From: CBDCYS01 sp965224215
GTDB lineage: Bacteria > Acidobacteriota > Terriglobia > Bryobacterales > UBA6623
Direction of reading: 5' to 3'
NCBI GenBank assembly: GCA_965224215.1
Contig: CBDCYS010000019.1
Span: forward strand, 62,001-126,000
Length of the DNA stretch: 64,000 nucleotides
The notes under the pieces: generated by a model
What the model was told of the DNA's origin: nothing
Databases searched by the model: none
What the model saw: the letters and a program-made list of their open reading frames with translations, nothing else
In this document: positions 56,002 to 64,000 of the stretch, in pieces
How positions within the stretch are numbered: position 1 is the first letter of the stretch
Layout of the letters: the number at the start of each line of letters is the position of its first letter
Made by a program: the position numbers and the translations under genes

Positions 56002-56624
56002 TCAGTCACCTCAAAGCTTTCGAGCAGGCCGAAGCGCTCCAGCGGCCAGTAGGAGAATACCGCTCTTCCGATGATGAAGCTTTCGTCTACCGTTCCCCAA
56101 GTGCGGCTGTCGTTCGAGGAGTTGCGCTGATCTCCAAGGACGTAGTAATGCTTCGGGGGAATTCTCACAGCCGGGTAGGTCGATCGGTCACCATATTCAG
56201 GAAGCAAATAGGGTTCCGCGACCGCCTGATCGTTGATGGAGAGCTGGCCTTGTTTGATCTCAATCACGTCCCCCGGCAAGCCCGCCACCCTCTTAATGTA
56301 GGACTTCGACGGGTCAAGAGGAAAACGGAAAACGATCACGTCGCCTCGACGAATCTCATCGAATCGGTAGACGAACTTGTTCACGAAGATGCGTTCCTGA
56401 TCGACGAGCCAGGGCATCATGCTGGTGCCCTCTACCTTGACCGGCTGGTAAAGAAAGACAATGACTACGGCTGCTATGGCCACCGAGATAACGATGTCCC
56501 GCGCCCAGACTTGGACGTCCAGCCAGAAGGGCTTCGGCGCGGGCTCGTGATCGAGCTCGCGCTCCTCGGGTCGATACGGGGAGTCGCGTGGATCCGCCGC
56601 TTCCGTTGTGTCGTAGTCGTCCAT
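55998..56624 (-). CDS. lepB: signal peptidase I
   Basis: 208 aa from ATG 56624 (MDDYDTTEAADPRDSPYRPE), preferred over a start 31 codons upstream (56717) whose extra residues do not look like protein. One membrane helix (DIVISVAIAAVVIVFLYQPV), catalytic Ser in VEGTSMMPWL, Lys in SYIKRVAGLPGD, and the C-terminal YYVLGDQRNSSNDSRTWG. Cleaves signal peptides of exported proteins. Confidence 0.94.
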   Translation of the reverse strand: MDDYDTTEAADPRDSPYRPEERELDHEPAPKPFWLDVQVWARDIVISVAIAAVVIVFLYQPVKVEGTSMMPWLVDQERIFVNKFVYRFDEIRRGDVIVFRFPLDPSKSYIKRVAGLPGDVIEIKQGQLSINDQAVAEPYLLPEYGDRSTYPAVRIPPKHYYVLGDQRNSSNDSRTWGTVDESFIIGRAVFSYWPLERFGLLESFEVTE

Positions 56625-56886
56625 CAATGATGCTGCTACCTGGTTGCTGCTACCTGGGCGAAGGGCTGGTTGATCGACGGTCCGTGAATACGCGAAAACG
56701 CAGACCAGTGAAGACAATCAACCGTTATCGTATCCCTCTAGGCCCCGGTGGCTGTTGCTAGATCGGAGGCCCTTCTCCATCTGGAGGAAACTTTCTCTCC
56801 GCTATTTCTACCACGAAGACGAGGCCCCCGACAACAGCGTTGCAAGTTGTTGACCAGTATGATCGAATCGGACCAAGCACAAGCGC

Positions 56887-57576
56887 ATGAAAGCAGCCCT
56901 CATCATACCAGCGCTCAACGAGGAAAGCGCCATCGGGGATGTCCTCAACGAAATCCCCGAGGGTCTATTCGAGCAAGTCATCGTTGCCGACAATGGCTCG
57001 ACAGATCGCACCTCCGAAGTCGCCTCTTCTCATGGCGCCGCTGTGGTCGCCGAGCCTCGACGTGGCTACGGAAACGCCTGCCTCAAGGCCCTGTCTCATC
57101 TTCCGGAAGGGACGGAGATTGTAGCCTTCATGGACGGCGACGGCAGCGACGTCGCCACCGAACTCGGAACCTTGCTTGCACCCATCGAAGACGGCCGCGC
57201 GGATCTTGTCCTGGGCAGCCGCGAGCTAGGTGAGACTGAGCGCGGGGCTGTCAACACTCACCAGCGGCTCGGCAATCTGCTGGCTACGTTTCTGATTCGG
57301 CTATTGTTTGGACACCGCTACACGGACCTCGGGCCGTTCCGTGCGATTCGGGTTTCCAGCTTGGAAGCTCTCAATATGTGCGACCGCAACTATGGGTGGA
57401 CGATCGAAATGCAGATCAAGGCGCTGAGGGCCGGCCTGAGGGTTCTCGAAGTGCCCGTGAGCTACCGGCAGCGCAGGGCCGGCGTCAGCAAAGTGTCGGG
57501 CAATGCTTGGGGCAGCTTCGCGGCGGGCGTGAAAATTCTCTGGACAATCGCACGCCTCTGCTTTGCCAGCCGCTGA
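56887..57576 (+). CDS. family 2 glycosyltransferase
   Basis: 229 aa, single GT-A domain without membrane segments. Nucleotide-binding part ALIIPALNEESAIGDVLNEI, VIVADNGSTDRT, and the DxD region FMDGDGSDV. Closest in layout to the short DPM1-like/UDP-glucose-type transferases that load sugars onto lipid carriers; the donor is unknown. Confidence 0.85.
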   Translation: MKAALIIPALNEESAIGDVLNEIPEGLFEQVIVADNGSTDRTSEVASSHGAAVVAEPRRGYGNACLKALSHLPEGTEIVAFMDGDGSDVATELGTLLAPIEDGRADLVLGSRELGETERGAVNTHQRLGNLLATFLIRLLFGHRYTDLGPFRAIRVSSLEALNMCDRNYGWTIEMQIKALRAGLRVLEVPVSYRQRRAGVSKVSGNAWGSFAAGVKILWTIARLCFASR

Positions 57577-57817
57577 GCTGTACCCATAGTCCGCGCCCAA
57601 TGCATCTGTTGGGCTAGTAGGCTGTTCGACAGAGCAATGCACGCGACGATGGTAGATACTCGGCTCCTTGGGAAAGATCGCTCATGAATCCACATCGCGC
57701 ATCGGTTCCGCGCCTCTTGACCCTAGCTGCGTCCCTGCCGCTACTCTACGCTGCCCCCTAGGCCGCCGCGCGGAACGGCTAGTTCAACAGTGAAGCCGGA
57801 AAGCGGTTGCCTTTCGA

Positions 57818-58426
57818 TCAGCGGCCTCGACCGCCACCGCCGCCGCCTGCGCCACCACCACCTGCGCCACCGCCGCCACCGCCAATACCACCGCCACTCG
57901 ATCCCCCCCGGCCGCCGCCAGACCCGCCTCCCATGCCGCGATTCATTGAGGGGCCGTTGGACCGCTGCTGTTGTGTCCGAAGCAAATATCGCATCATTTC
58001 ATCTTCGAGCTTGCTGTTGCCGGTACCGGCTCCGCTGGCCAGAAGGGTTGCGCCGGCTTCGTCGATAGCTTTCGTGCGGGTCTTGCTCCATTCATCCAGC
58101 GCATCGGTCTCTTTGCGATTGAACTTGGCAACACTCCAGTCGCTAGGCGCCTGGTCAAGTGTTGCCGCCCTCTTACTCTTTACGTCCAACTTAGAGTCTT
58201 CGGCGGAAACTTCCGCCTTGCCTCGAAATACTTTGAGCAGGACTGGCTCGCCCGCGCGAGCATCGATTCGGTAGAAACCACTCTCGGGAAACGCGATCGT
58301 GGCGTCGCGCGCGACCAGGGTCAGGGAGTCGGGGTCAAAGACCCGAACTGCGTCGATGATTGCCGAACCGGAGATCAATCTAAGGGCAGCGCATAAATCA
58401 GAATCCTGGAATGACGAACGTGGCAT
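57818..58426 (-). CDS. FecR-like domain protein, N-terminally truncated, with Gly-rich tail
   Basis: 202 aa from ATG 58426. The sequence LISGSAIIDAVRVFD, VARDATIAFPESGFYRIDAR and LKVFRGKAEVSAED is the second half of a FecR-type beta domain as found in secreted acidobacterial-style proteins; the usual signal peptide and first half are missing. The last 40 residues are nearly pure Gly (GGGIGGGGGGAGGGG) from a GC-rich repeat at 57820-57930. The start codon overlaps that of the divergent small gene. It may be a decayed gene. Confidence 0.55.
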   Translation of the reverse strand: MPRSSFQDSDLCAALRLISGSAIIDAVRVFDPDSLTLVARDATIAFPESGFYRIDARAGEPVLLKVFRGKAEVSAEDSKLDVKSKRAATLDQAPSDWSVAKFNRKETDALDEWSKTRTKAIDEAGATLLASGAGTGNSKLEDEMMRYLLRTQQQRSNGPSMNRGMGGGSGGGRGGSSGGGIGGGGGGAGGGGAGGGGGGRGR

Positions 58427-58673
58427 GAGACGCTTGGCTGGAGCGATGCTGATCACCGCACTCGACGACCTAGAAAGCCACAGCGATTCCCGGCGGGCCG
58501 AAGTGTTGAACTGGATTTCGAGAAACGACGGGAGAATTTTTAGTTTCGAGTTCTGCTGCCGGATGCTAGGGCGCGACCCGAGTGAACTTCGCCGCAAGGT
58601 CAAGACGGAAAGCTACTGGGCCCGATCCACTCTCGGAATGAGGATTGTCGCACGGCGGACCATGCCTAAATGA
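58425..58673 (+). CDS. small hypothetical DNA-binding-like protein
   Basis: 82 aa from ATG 58425. LITALDDLESHSDSRRAEVL, WISRNDGRIFSFEFCCRMLG and RDPSELRRKVKTE suggest a helix-turn-helix-like module with a C-terminal basic patch. Short proteins of this pattern accompany sigma-factor or FecR loci in some genomes; the link is not proven here. The divergent start codons overlap at CATG (58424-58427). Confidence 0.6.
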   Translation: MRRLAGAMLITALDDLESHSDSRRAEVLNWISRNDGRIFSFEFCCRMLGRDPSELRRKVKTESYWARSTLGMRIVARRTMPK

Positions 58674-58728
58674 GCATTCCATCGGTGGCTACCTCCGCGC
58701 CTACGGAAGCGGCCACCGTCAGATGTGA

Positions 58729-60264
58729 TTACATGCGAGACTCAAGCAGCTTTCGAAAATGCCTCGCGAAGCGAGGATCGCGTAAAGCCGTCAGAGCCTT
58801 GGTTTCGATCTGCCGGATTCGTTCCCGAGTGAGTTCGAAAGCTTGACCGATTTCCTGCAAAGTATGTTCGCGGTCGAAGCCGATACCGAAGCGCATTCGG
58901 ATCACCTTCTCTTCGCTCGGAGAGAGAGTTCCGAGCATGGCAGCCGTCTTTGATTTGACGTCGTCTTCCAGCACGAGCGCGAACGGGGAGGCCGTTTTTG
59001 AATCCTCCAGCAGGTCAGCCAAAGCCGACTCACCCTCGCGACCGACCGGTGTGTCAATCGACAGCGGCGCACGGGAAATAGACCGCAAGGTCTCAACCTT
59101 ATCTAATGTGGTCTTGAGGTGCCGCGCGATTTCGCGATTCGACGGCGGGCGCCCTAGTTCTTTCTCAAGCTCTCTAAGAGCCCGAATGAAGCGGTTCAAC
59201 TGGTCGTTCATGTGAACCGGTATGCGCACCGTCCGCGACTGATCCGACAACGCTCGAGTGACGGCCTGACGAATCCACCAAGTAGCGTAGGTGGAGAACT
59301 TGAAGCCGCGGTGATAGTCGAACTTATCCGCCGCGCGCATCAATCCGATGTTGCCCTCTTGGATCAGGTCCAACAGGTGCAGGCCGCGATTGACATATTT
59401 CTTGGCAACGGACACCACGAGCCGCAAGTTGGCCTCGACCAAAGCGCTCTTTGCGTAATCCGCCTTCGCCGTGCCCGTACGAATTCGCCGCACGGTTGTC
59501 AGAATCTGCGACTCGCTCAAACCAAGGTGCGCTTCCACCATAGCGGCTTGTTCGAGACTCTTCTTCGACAAAGACCGATTGCTGTAGCGCCGCGCCGAGG
59601 GGACCAATCCCCAAGCAACGGCGGGATGCTCCGACACGCTGTTCTGGAATTCCGCGGCAAGTGTTTTCCACACTTCGGAGCGAAACGGCAGGTTCTTGAT
59701 TGCACGGGTCACGAGAACCTTGCGCCTGCCTGCCCGCCAAGCCCATTCGCGTCGCTCCGCTTTGCGCGCCCTGCTCTTGGGCGGACTGGCGGCGATAGCC
59801 TGGAACTCCTCAACGCGCTTCGCCACACTCGTGAGCCTGCGCAACAACGAAATCCGGACACGGGTCTTGGCAGACGGATCCTCGTCCGCATTCGCAAACT
59901 CCGTCAATCCACGCAGCGAGATTCGCTCTTCTTTTAGGTCCTCGCGCAGCGCCATCAAACGGGCCCAAAGCCATGGTGTACGAGAAAGAGCCTTGACGAC
60001 TTGACGGTTACCCCTTTCCATCCGCTTCGCCAAGCGCACTTCCCCTTGCCCGGTCAGCAACGGGACGGTGCCCATTTCCGTGAGATACAAGCGGACGCTG
60101 TCCTCTGACGGGGAAGCCTGTTCCGAAGGGTTCCACTCATAGTCTTCCGAATGGTCTTCGTGCCAGGCGCCGGGGCGCGATCCACTCGGTGCGGCCGCTG
60201 CAGACCCAGGGCCGGTACTTGGTACCTCTTCTCGCCTGTGATGAGACAAAGACATATTTTTCAC
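58729..60264 (-). CDS. rpoD: RNA polymerase primary sigma factor (RpoD/SigA type)
   Basis: 511 aa. Region 1.2 (EDSVRLYLTEMGTVPLLTGQ), a non-conserved spacer (residues 130-250), region 2 (SALVEANLRLVVSVAKKYVN, GLMRAADKFDYHRGFKFSTY, ATWWIRQAVTRAL), region 3 and region 4 (LGTLSPSEEKVIRMRFGIGF, ELTRERIRQIETKALTALRD) are all present. Region 1.1 is absent or reduced to a polar Pro/Ser/Ala-rich start. Start at MKNMSLSHHRRE. Likely the housekeeping sigma factor, though a duplicate cannot be excluded. Confidence 0.9.
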   Translation of the reverse strand: MKNMSLSHHRREEVPSTGPGSAAAAPSGSRPGAWHEDHSEDYEWNPSEQASPSEDSVRLYLTEMGTVPLLTGQGEVRLAKRMERGNRQVVKALSRTPWLWARLMALREDLKEERISLRGLTEFANADEDPSAKTRVRISLLRRLTSVAKRVEEFQAIAASPPKSRARKAERREWAWRAGRRKVLVTRAIKNLPFRSEVWKTLAAEFQNSVSEHPAVAWGLVPSARRYSNRSLSKKSLEQAAMVEAHLGLSESQILTTVRRIRTGTAKADYAKSALVEANLRLVVSVAKKYVNRGLHLLDLIQEGNIGLMRAADKFDYHRGFKFSTYATWWIRQAVTRALSDQSRTVRIPVHMNDQLNRFIRALRELEKELGRPPSNREIARHLKTTLDKVETLRSISRAPLSIDTPVGREGESALADLLEDSKTASPFALVLEDDVKSKTAAMLGTLSPSEEKVIRMRFGIGFDREHTLQEIGQAFELTRERIRQIETKALTALRDPRFARHFRKLLESRM

Positions 60265-60522
60265 TTCACGCAGCCTCTATAGCATTAGATGCTGGAAGCC
60301 GCCCAAACGTTGCTGCTTTTTGTACTTGAAACTACAACTCAGGCTGTCGTCTAGCCTCCTCTTCCTTCATCGACGGTTTGGCCCTTTTGCTTAGCAAGGC
60401 CGACTGGGAGCCGCCTTTGAGAGCGATAGATCGAAGAGAAGATGCTACTCCTTAGAAATAGTATACACCACTACCTAGTGCTGGATCAATAGTTCTTCAC
60501 TAACTTTTCAGGTATCCTTGTA

Positions 60523-61052
60523 CCTGAATTATGCACTGCGGCGTGGACCTGAGGAGGGCTGAGCCGCAAGGGACCATTGGGGACCCCCTAAAACATGGGG
60601 TAAAAAGGTCGGCTGGCAAAGATTCCAGCTTCGCCAGCCAACCCCAAGGAAGTCACCCACATGGTTACCAGACGAAAACAGCATAGCTCCCAAAGGCCCG
60701 TCCAACAAGGCCCAGCCGTGACGGCCTCGCGGCCCAATAAAATCGGGGCTTCGACGCCTTACCACTTCCGCGGCAGGAAGCCGACTCCCTACGGCGACTT
60801 GCTGCCGGTGGTCGGGAGGGCGCTGATCTGAGAGCCTGGCGATGCGCTATGCATAAAATTTTACGCACTAGCCGTAACGCACTGGAAACACGTCACTTCC
60901 GAGCGAGGTTTTGACGACGCGGATTCTGGGCGGGAAGGGAAACCGGACACGGAGAAGCCAAAAGGCCAGTTGCCGAGCTACCCCCTCACGACGACCGCCA
61001 ACCCGCTACGAACGCAGCCACACTCGCAAAGTGAATCTGTGCATAATTCAGG
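60523..61052. mobile_element. 530-bp MITE, second copy, inverted relative to the first
   Basis: Ends CCTGAATTATGCAC / GTGCATAATTCAGG, with a perfect 5-bp duplication TTGTA at 60518-60522 and 61053-61057. Nearly the same as the copy at 13304 but in the opposite orientation, with the same internal deletion and the palindrome near 60855. It lies between rpoD and the VapBC region and interrupts no recognisable gene. Confidence 0.9.
60661..60831 (+). pseudogene. 56-codon mini-ORF inside the second MITE
   Basis: Same fusion as at 13525..13695: MVTRRKQHSSQRPVQQG at the start, TPYGDLLPV, then VGRALI and stop. One residue differs (G to D before LLPV). The frame stays open in both copies, which could be chance in so recent a family or could mean the peptide, which keeps the putative end-binding N-terminus, still matters. 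Confidence 0.6.
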
Positions 61053-61520
61053 TTGTATGAATCTTAGTTTGCCCCCCGCTTTCCCACCCGTGACGTTCCG
61101 GCCGACCTGCGGTGCTGCTGAGGGTCCCTGAATCAACCGGCCTCGAGAGCCAATTTTGGGAATCAACCTGGGAGAAGTGCCAGGTCCAAAGCTGCTCTCA
61201 AAAGGGACCACCCACGCGACTAGACCCTACCTACAGGATAAACCCTTATCCGCGAAAAACAAGTGGTCGTAGCACCGAAGTTGTTGAATCTTTAGGCAAT
61301 ATTTATTTTCAGCCCCCGTGACCGGACTTGAGTTTTGGCCACAATGAACAAAGTCCCGTGCGAAGTCCGCCCCAATCGCTTCAATTCGAACCTCCGAAGC
61401 GTCCAAAGCCATGCAGGGCCCTTTGATCCCTTCGAAAGGAGGCCGACTACGTAAGGTTGGAACCATTGAACCAGTGATATCGATGTTTCTATGTTTCTAT
61501 TAAGATGCTAAGATGACACA
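61053..61520. other. intergenic stretch before the vapBC-like pair, no gene seen
   Basis: 468 bases with no credible gene. Just before the antitoxin start there is an AT-rich direct repeat (tttctatgtttctat, about 61486-61500) followed by TTAAGATGCTAAGATG, a plausible operator-promoter for autoregulation of the pair. Confidence 0.45.
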
Positions 61521-61790
61521 ATGCGAAGCACATTGACGCTCGACGACGACATTGTTGCCGAACTGAAACGCTTGGCTGTTGCGTCAGGGAAACCCTTCAA
61601 GCGCATCGTCAACGAGACGCTTCAGATAGGCCTTCGAGCGCCGAAGCGGTTGCCGCCCGCTAAACCCTTTCACCTTAAGCCGGTTTCACTAGGCGGCCCT
61701 TGCCGCGGGATCGATCTCGCCCAGGCCTTGCGTCTCGCCGACGAACTCGAAGACCAGGAAATAGCCGCGAAACTCCGCATGCGCAAATGA
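61521..61790 (+). CDS. ribbon-helix-helix type antitoxin (VapB-like)
   Basis: 89 aa. The N-terminal MRSTLTLDDDIVAELKRLAV is a CopG/RHH-type DNA-binding strand and helix, followed by a linker rich in Pro and a C-terminal helix (LADELEDQEIAAKLRMRK) expected to bind the toxin. Its stop overlaps the toxin start (ATGA at 61787-61790), the usual arrangement of toxin-antitoxin pairs. Confidence 0.8.
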   Translation: MRSTLTLDDDIVAELKRLAVASGKPFKRIVNETLQIGLRAPKRLPPAKPFHLKPVSLGGPCRGIDLAQALRLADELEDQEIAAKLRMRK

Positions 61791-62222
61791 TCCTTGTCGA
61801 CGCCAACCTCCTGATGTATCCGATCGACTCGGATTCTCCGCATCATTCCGAGGCCAAGCGCATCGTCGAAAGGTTGTTTTCAGGTACAGTACGCGGCGGG
61901 CTACCCTGGATCGTGGTTCTCGCATTCTTCCGAGTGACCACGAACTCCCGAGCCGTGCAGCGACCGATCCGCGCCGAGCAAGCCATCGAGTTCGTGGATT
62001 CTTGGCTCGATTGTCCCAACGCGGAAGTGGTCGGGCCGGGAGCGAATCACTGGCCCATTCTTCGGAACCTGCTTCGCTCGACCGGAACCGCCGGCAATCT
62101 GACTTCTGACGCCCACGTGGCGGCGCTTGCCTTGGAACACGGGTGCGGGGTGCGATATCTACTCGGCGGATCACGACTTTGCCAGGTTTCCTGGTATTCG
62201 GTACGTGAACCCGCTTCAGTGA
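61787..62222 (+). pseudogene. VapC-like PIN-domain toxin, frameshifted by a 7-bp duplication
   Basis: Starts MILVDANLLMYPIDSDSPHH with the first PIN Asp; Glu follows in the SEAKRIVE helix and the third acid is in NLTSDAHVAALALEHG. At 62141-62153 the sequence GGGTGC GGGGTGC is a near-exact duplication; removing seven bases restores EHGCDIYSADHDFARFPGI and RYVNPLQ with stop at 62220-62222, the normal PIN ending with the fourth acidic residue. As it stands the frame shifts and ends at 62233 with an unrelated tail that lacks this residue, so the toxin is probably inactive. Original length 142 aa. Confidence 0.75.
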
Positions 62223-62320
62223 TGCTTTTTTGAAGCGAACCCGCGATTCAGGTGCATCGATGCCCGCGACAAGGTAATGTAGGGGTATCTTCGCAGCCTG
62301 CGAGGTGACGGGAGGTTCCG

Positions 62321-63355
62321 GTGACTCATCGATTCTTCGCTTCGCCAGCAATCGCGGTGATCATCATCGCGTTTTCGTGGCCGGCCCCCGCCGCCGGCCA
62401 GACCTCGTCAGCGCCCGAGGCATCGGCAACAGGCGGCGAAGCATGGACCCACCCGCGCACAAAGTGGGGACATCCAGACCTCCAAGGATTGTGGACCAAC
62501 GAAACGATCACCCCGTTTGAGCGCCCCGAGGATATCGCGGACAAAGAATTCTGCACCGCCGAGGAAGCCGCTGAGATCGAAAGCCGAATTGCTCAACGGC
62601 GCGCTGCCGGCGACGGCAGTTCCGCGCCGGGCACTGTCGGCGCCTACAACCAAGTCTGGATGGATTCGGGAACGAAGGTACTTCCAGGGGGGCAAACGTC
62701 GCTGGTCGTTGATCCGCCGAACGGAAGGGTCCCCACCAAGACATCCGCGGAGGCGACTCGCGACTACCACAAGGCTCGCGCTACCGATTCCTACATCCAC
62801 ATGAGCGTCTGGGACCGCTGCATCACACGTGGAGTGCCCGGCTCGATTTTTCCGGCCGGCTACAACAACGCCTATCGGATTCTGCAAACCCCCGAATACG
62901 TCGCGATCCTTTACGAGATGATCCACGATGTGCGCATCATTCCGTTGGACGGGCGTCCCCATGTCGACGAGAAGATCCGCCTGTGGATGGGCGATTCACG
63001 CGGCCGCTGGGAAGGCACTACGCTGATCGTCGAAACGGCCAATCACACGGACAAGGGTTGGATCGCCTCCAACGGCGCCTCCCAGCGGATTAAGGGTATC
63101 CCGCAGAGCGAGGCCCTGCATGTGGTGGAACGTTTTACGCGCGTCGGAAGTGGGACCATCGACTATGAAGTGACGATCGAGGACCCTGCGATGTATACAC
63201 AGCCCTGGAAGATCGCGATGCCCTTGACGCGGGACGACGCCTATCAGATGTACGAATATGCCTGCCACGAGGGGAACACAGCCGTGGGGCTGGTACTCGG
63301 CGGAGCTCGCAACGTGGAGAGGCAAGCTGAAATAGCAGCGAGGCAAAGCCGCTGA
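62321..63355 (+). CDS. secreted protein of unknown function (WGxPDLQGxW family)
   Basis: 344 aa with GTG start at 62321 and GGGAGG upstream. Signal peptide (IAVIIIAFSWPAPAAG). The mature part begins TKWGHPDLQGLWTNETITPF, a phrase shared by a large family of exported proteins of unknown role; CITRGVPGSIFPAGYNNAYR, HDVRIIPLDGRPH, GDSRGRWEGTTLIVET and TIEDPAMYTQPW follow as in that family. The beta-rich pattern suggests a lipocalin- or propeller-like fold, which is inference. Confidence 0.8.
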   Translation: MTHRFFASPAIAVIIIAFSWPAPAAGQTSSAPEASATGGEAWTHPRTKWGHPDLQGLWTNETITPFERPEDIADKEFCTAEEAAEIESRIAQRRAAGDGSSAPGTVGAYNQVWMDSGTKVLPGGQTSLVVDPPNGRVPTKTSAEATRDYHKARATDSYIHMSVWDRCITRGVPGSIFPAGYNNAYRILQTPEYVAILYEMIHDVRIIPLDGRPHVDEKIRLWMGDSRGRWEGTTLIVETANHTDKGWIASNGASQRIKGIPQSEALHVVERFTRVGSGTIDYEVTIEDPAMYTQPWKIAMPLTRDDAYQMYEYACHEGNTAVGLVLGGARNVERQAEIAARQSR

Positions 63356-63362
63356 CGGCCTA

Positions 63363-63430
63363 GCCTGCATTTCTCACCACGTGGCGGGCCGGTTGGGTGC
63401 TTCGGCCGTCAGGTGGTGAGAAATGCGGGC
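63363..63430. repeat. palindromic intergenic repeat with the CCCGCATTTCTCACC motif
   Basis: Arms GCCTGCATTTCTCACCAC (63363-63380) and GTGGTGAGAAATGCGGGC (63413-63430) pair with one mismatch around a 32-base centre. The same motif starts each unit of the 359-bp repeat (21141, 21500, 21859; partner arm 21319-21330) and occurs once unpaired at 25955. It lies between two genes on the same strand and could act as a transcript-end hairpin. Confidence 0.7.
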
Positions 63431-63492
63431 CGGGGCTCACCGATTCGTCCGAGCAAGATTCTGCGGCCAAACGTCACTGAAGGAGTACCCCC

Positions 63493-64000
63493 ATGGGAAA
63501 CCACACTCTGTTAAACACCATCCGGCTGCTTGCCGTCATTGCGCTTGTCGTGACGGCGGGTTGCAGCCAGCATGAACCGGGTGAGCCGGCTTCTTCGCAA
63601 CCACCGTTCAAACCGGTCGCGGACCTCCATGAAGTCATGCATGATGTAATCTTCCCCTCCGCCGACGTTGTCTGGGAATCGGTCGGCACGATCATCTCCT
63701 ATGAAGGTACCGAAGAGATCTACCCGCGCAGCGAGGAGGAGTGGGTTGCTGTTCAGAGCGGCGCCACTATACTAGCCGAGGCCGGGAACCTTCTCATGAT
63801 GGAGGGCCGCGCCCAGGATTCGGGACCCTGGATGGAGAGGGCCCGCGAACTGATCGAAGCCAGCGAGGTTGCGCTGCAAGCCGTAAAGGCACATGACACG
63901 AAGGCCGTGTTCGACTCCGGTGAGCGTATCTACAACGCCTGCAACGACTGCCACATCCAATATCGCTTCATCAACGATCCTCCCGGCGTCCTGCGCCCTT
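63493..64000 (+). CDS. c-type cytochrome lipoprotein (partial, runs off the window)
   Basis: ATG 63493 with AAGGAG about 10 bases upstream; 169 codons with no stop before the window ends. N-terminal signal with VVTAGCSQ, a plausible lipobox (Cys at 23). The C-terminal visible part has NACNDCHIQY, a CxxCH heme-c site, preceded by helices (ERARELIEASEVALQAVKAH) as in class II-type cytochromes. Probably anchored in the membrane facing the periplasm. Confidence 0.75.
   Translation, partial: MGNHTLLNTIRLLAVIALVVTAGCSQHEPGEPASSQPPFKPVADLHEVMHDVIFPSADVVWESVGTIISYEGTEEIYPRSEEEWVAVQSGATILAEAGNLLMMEGRAQDSGPWMERARELIEASEVALQAVKAHDTKAVFDSGERIYNACNDCHIQYRFINDPPGVLRP

Noticed and set aside
57684..57761. 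25-codon frame MNPHRASVPRLLTLAASL... resembling a bare signal peptide
   Set aside because: Ends directly after the hydrophobic part with nothing following; may be a gene remnant but cannot be supported.

Overview
The window is GC-rich (roughly 60%), densely coded DNA from a diderm bacterium. KdsC (33659..34213), an RND pump with its adaptor, and many signal-peptide proteins point to an outer membrane and LPS. The gene mix includes Rieske-fused enzymes, a TMTC-like O-mannosyltransferase with TPRs, a DUF420 protein beside an ABC-2 exporter, a TadE pseudopilin, and small secreted proteins without recognisable relatives. This mix, together with dispersed palindromes, most resembles Acidobacteriota. 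That placement is an inference from gene content only. I saw no rRNA or tRNA gene and no CRISPR array.

Layout. 1-3.9 kb: two enzymes, each with an N-terminal Rieske domain, one fused to a ThDP enzyme and the other to a glutamate-synthase-like FMN barrel. 4.2-14 kb: an accessory region holding a CAP12/Pycsar-type TIR protein, a frameshifted HEPN-like remnant, a secreted beta-helix gene split by a complete IS1380-type element, a frameshifted IS1595-type transposase, a frameshifted two-helix membrane protein, and a short double-glycine-leader (RiPP-like) precursor gene cut by a 529-bp non-autonomous derivative of the same IS. 14-26 kb: core genes (sulfurtransferase, tsaC, plsC-like, leuC-leuD, mpg, acnA, cutA, ftsB-like), with an exact 359-bp tandem triplication between leuD and mpg. 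26-34 kb: RND efflux pair, TMTC-like protein, a SelW-like selenoprotein with an in-frame UGA, and kdsC. 35-43 kb: envelope glycosyltransferases, an ABC-2 exporter, a DUF420 protein, pgsA, and a DraG-like hydrolase. 43-49 kb: small secreted proteins, a zapB-like/zapA pair, ribA, an orphan LytS-type kinase and TadE. 49-60 kb: aminotransferase, TPR protein, lepB-carA-carB, a GT2 enzyme, a truncated FecR-like protein and rpoD. 60-64 kb: a second MITE copy, a VapBC pair whose toxin is frameshifted, a secreted protein, and the start of a c-type cytochrome lipoprotein that runs off the window.

The observations most worth a second look are four. (1) The SelW-like gene at 33285..33584 has a CxxU motif, and a hairpin at the expected distance after UGA fits the bacterial SECIS consensus; ordinary gene calling would lose its active site. 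(2) The double-glycine-leader precursor at 13215..13979 reads as one uninterrupted 76-residue peptide once the MITE and its 5-bp target duplication are removed. (3) An IS1380-type family is present as one full copy and two derivatives, with target duplications of the form TNNNA and the same internal deletion, which leaves a 56-codon mini-ORF. (4) Several genes are broken by small frameshifts that can be reconstructed exactly: vapC by a 7-bp duplication, the membrane protein by an A7 run, the IS1595 transposase, and the HEPN-like gene.
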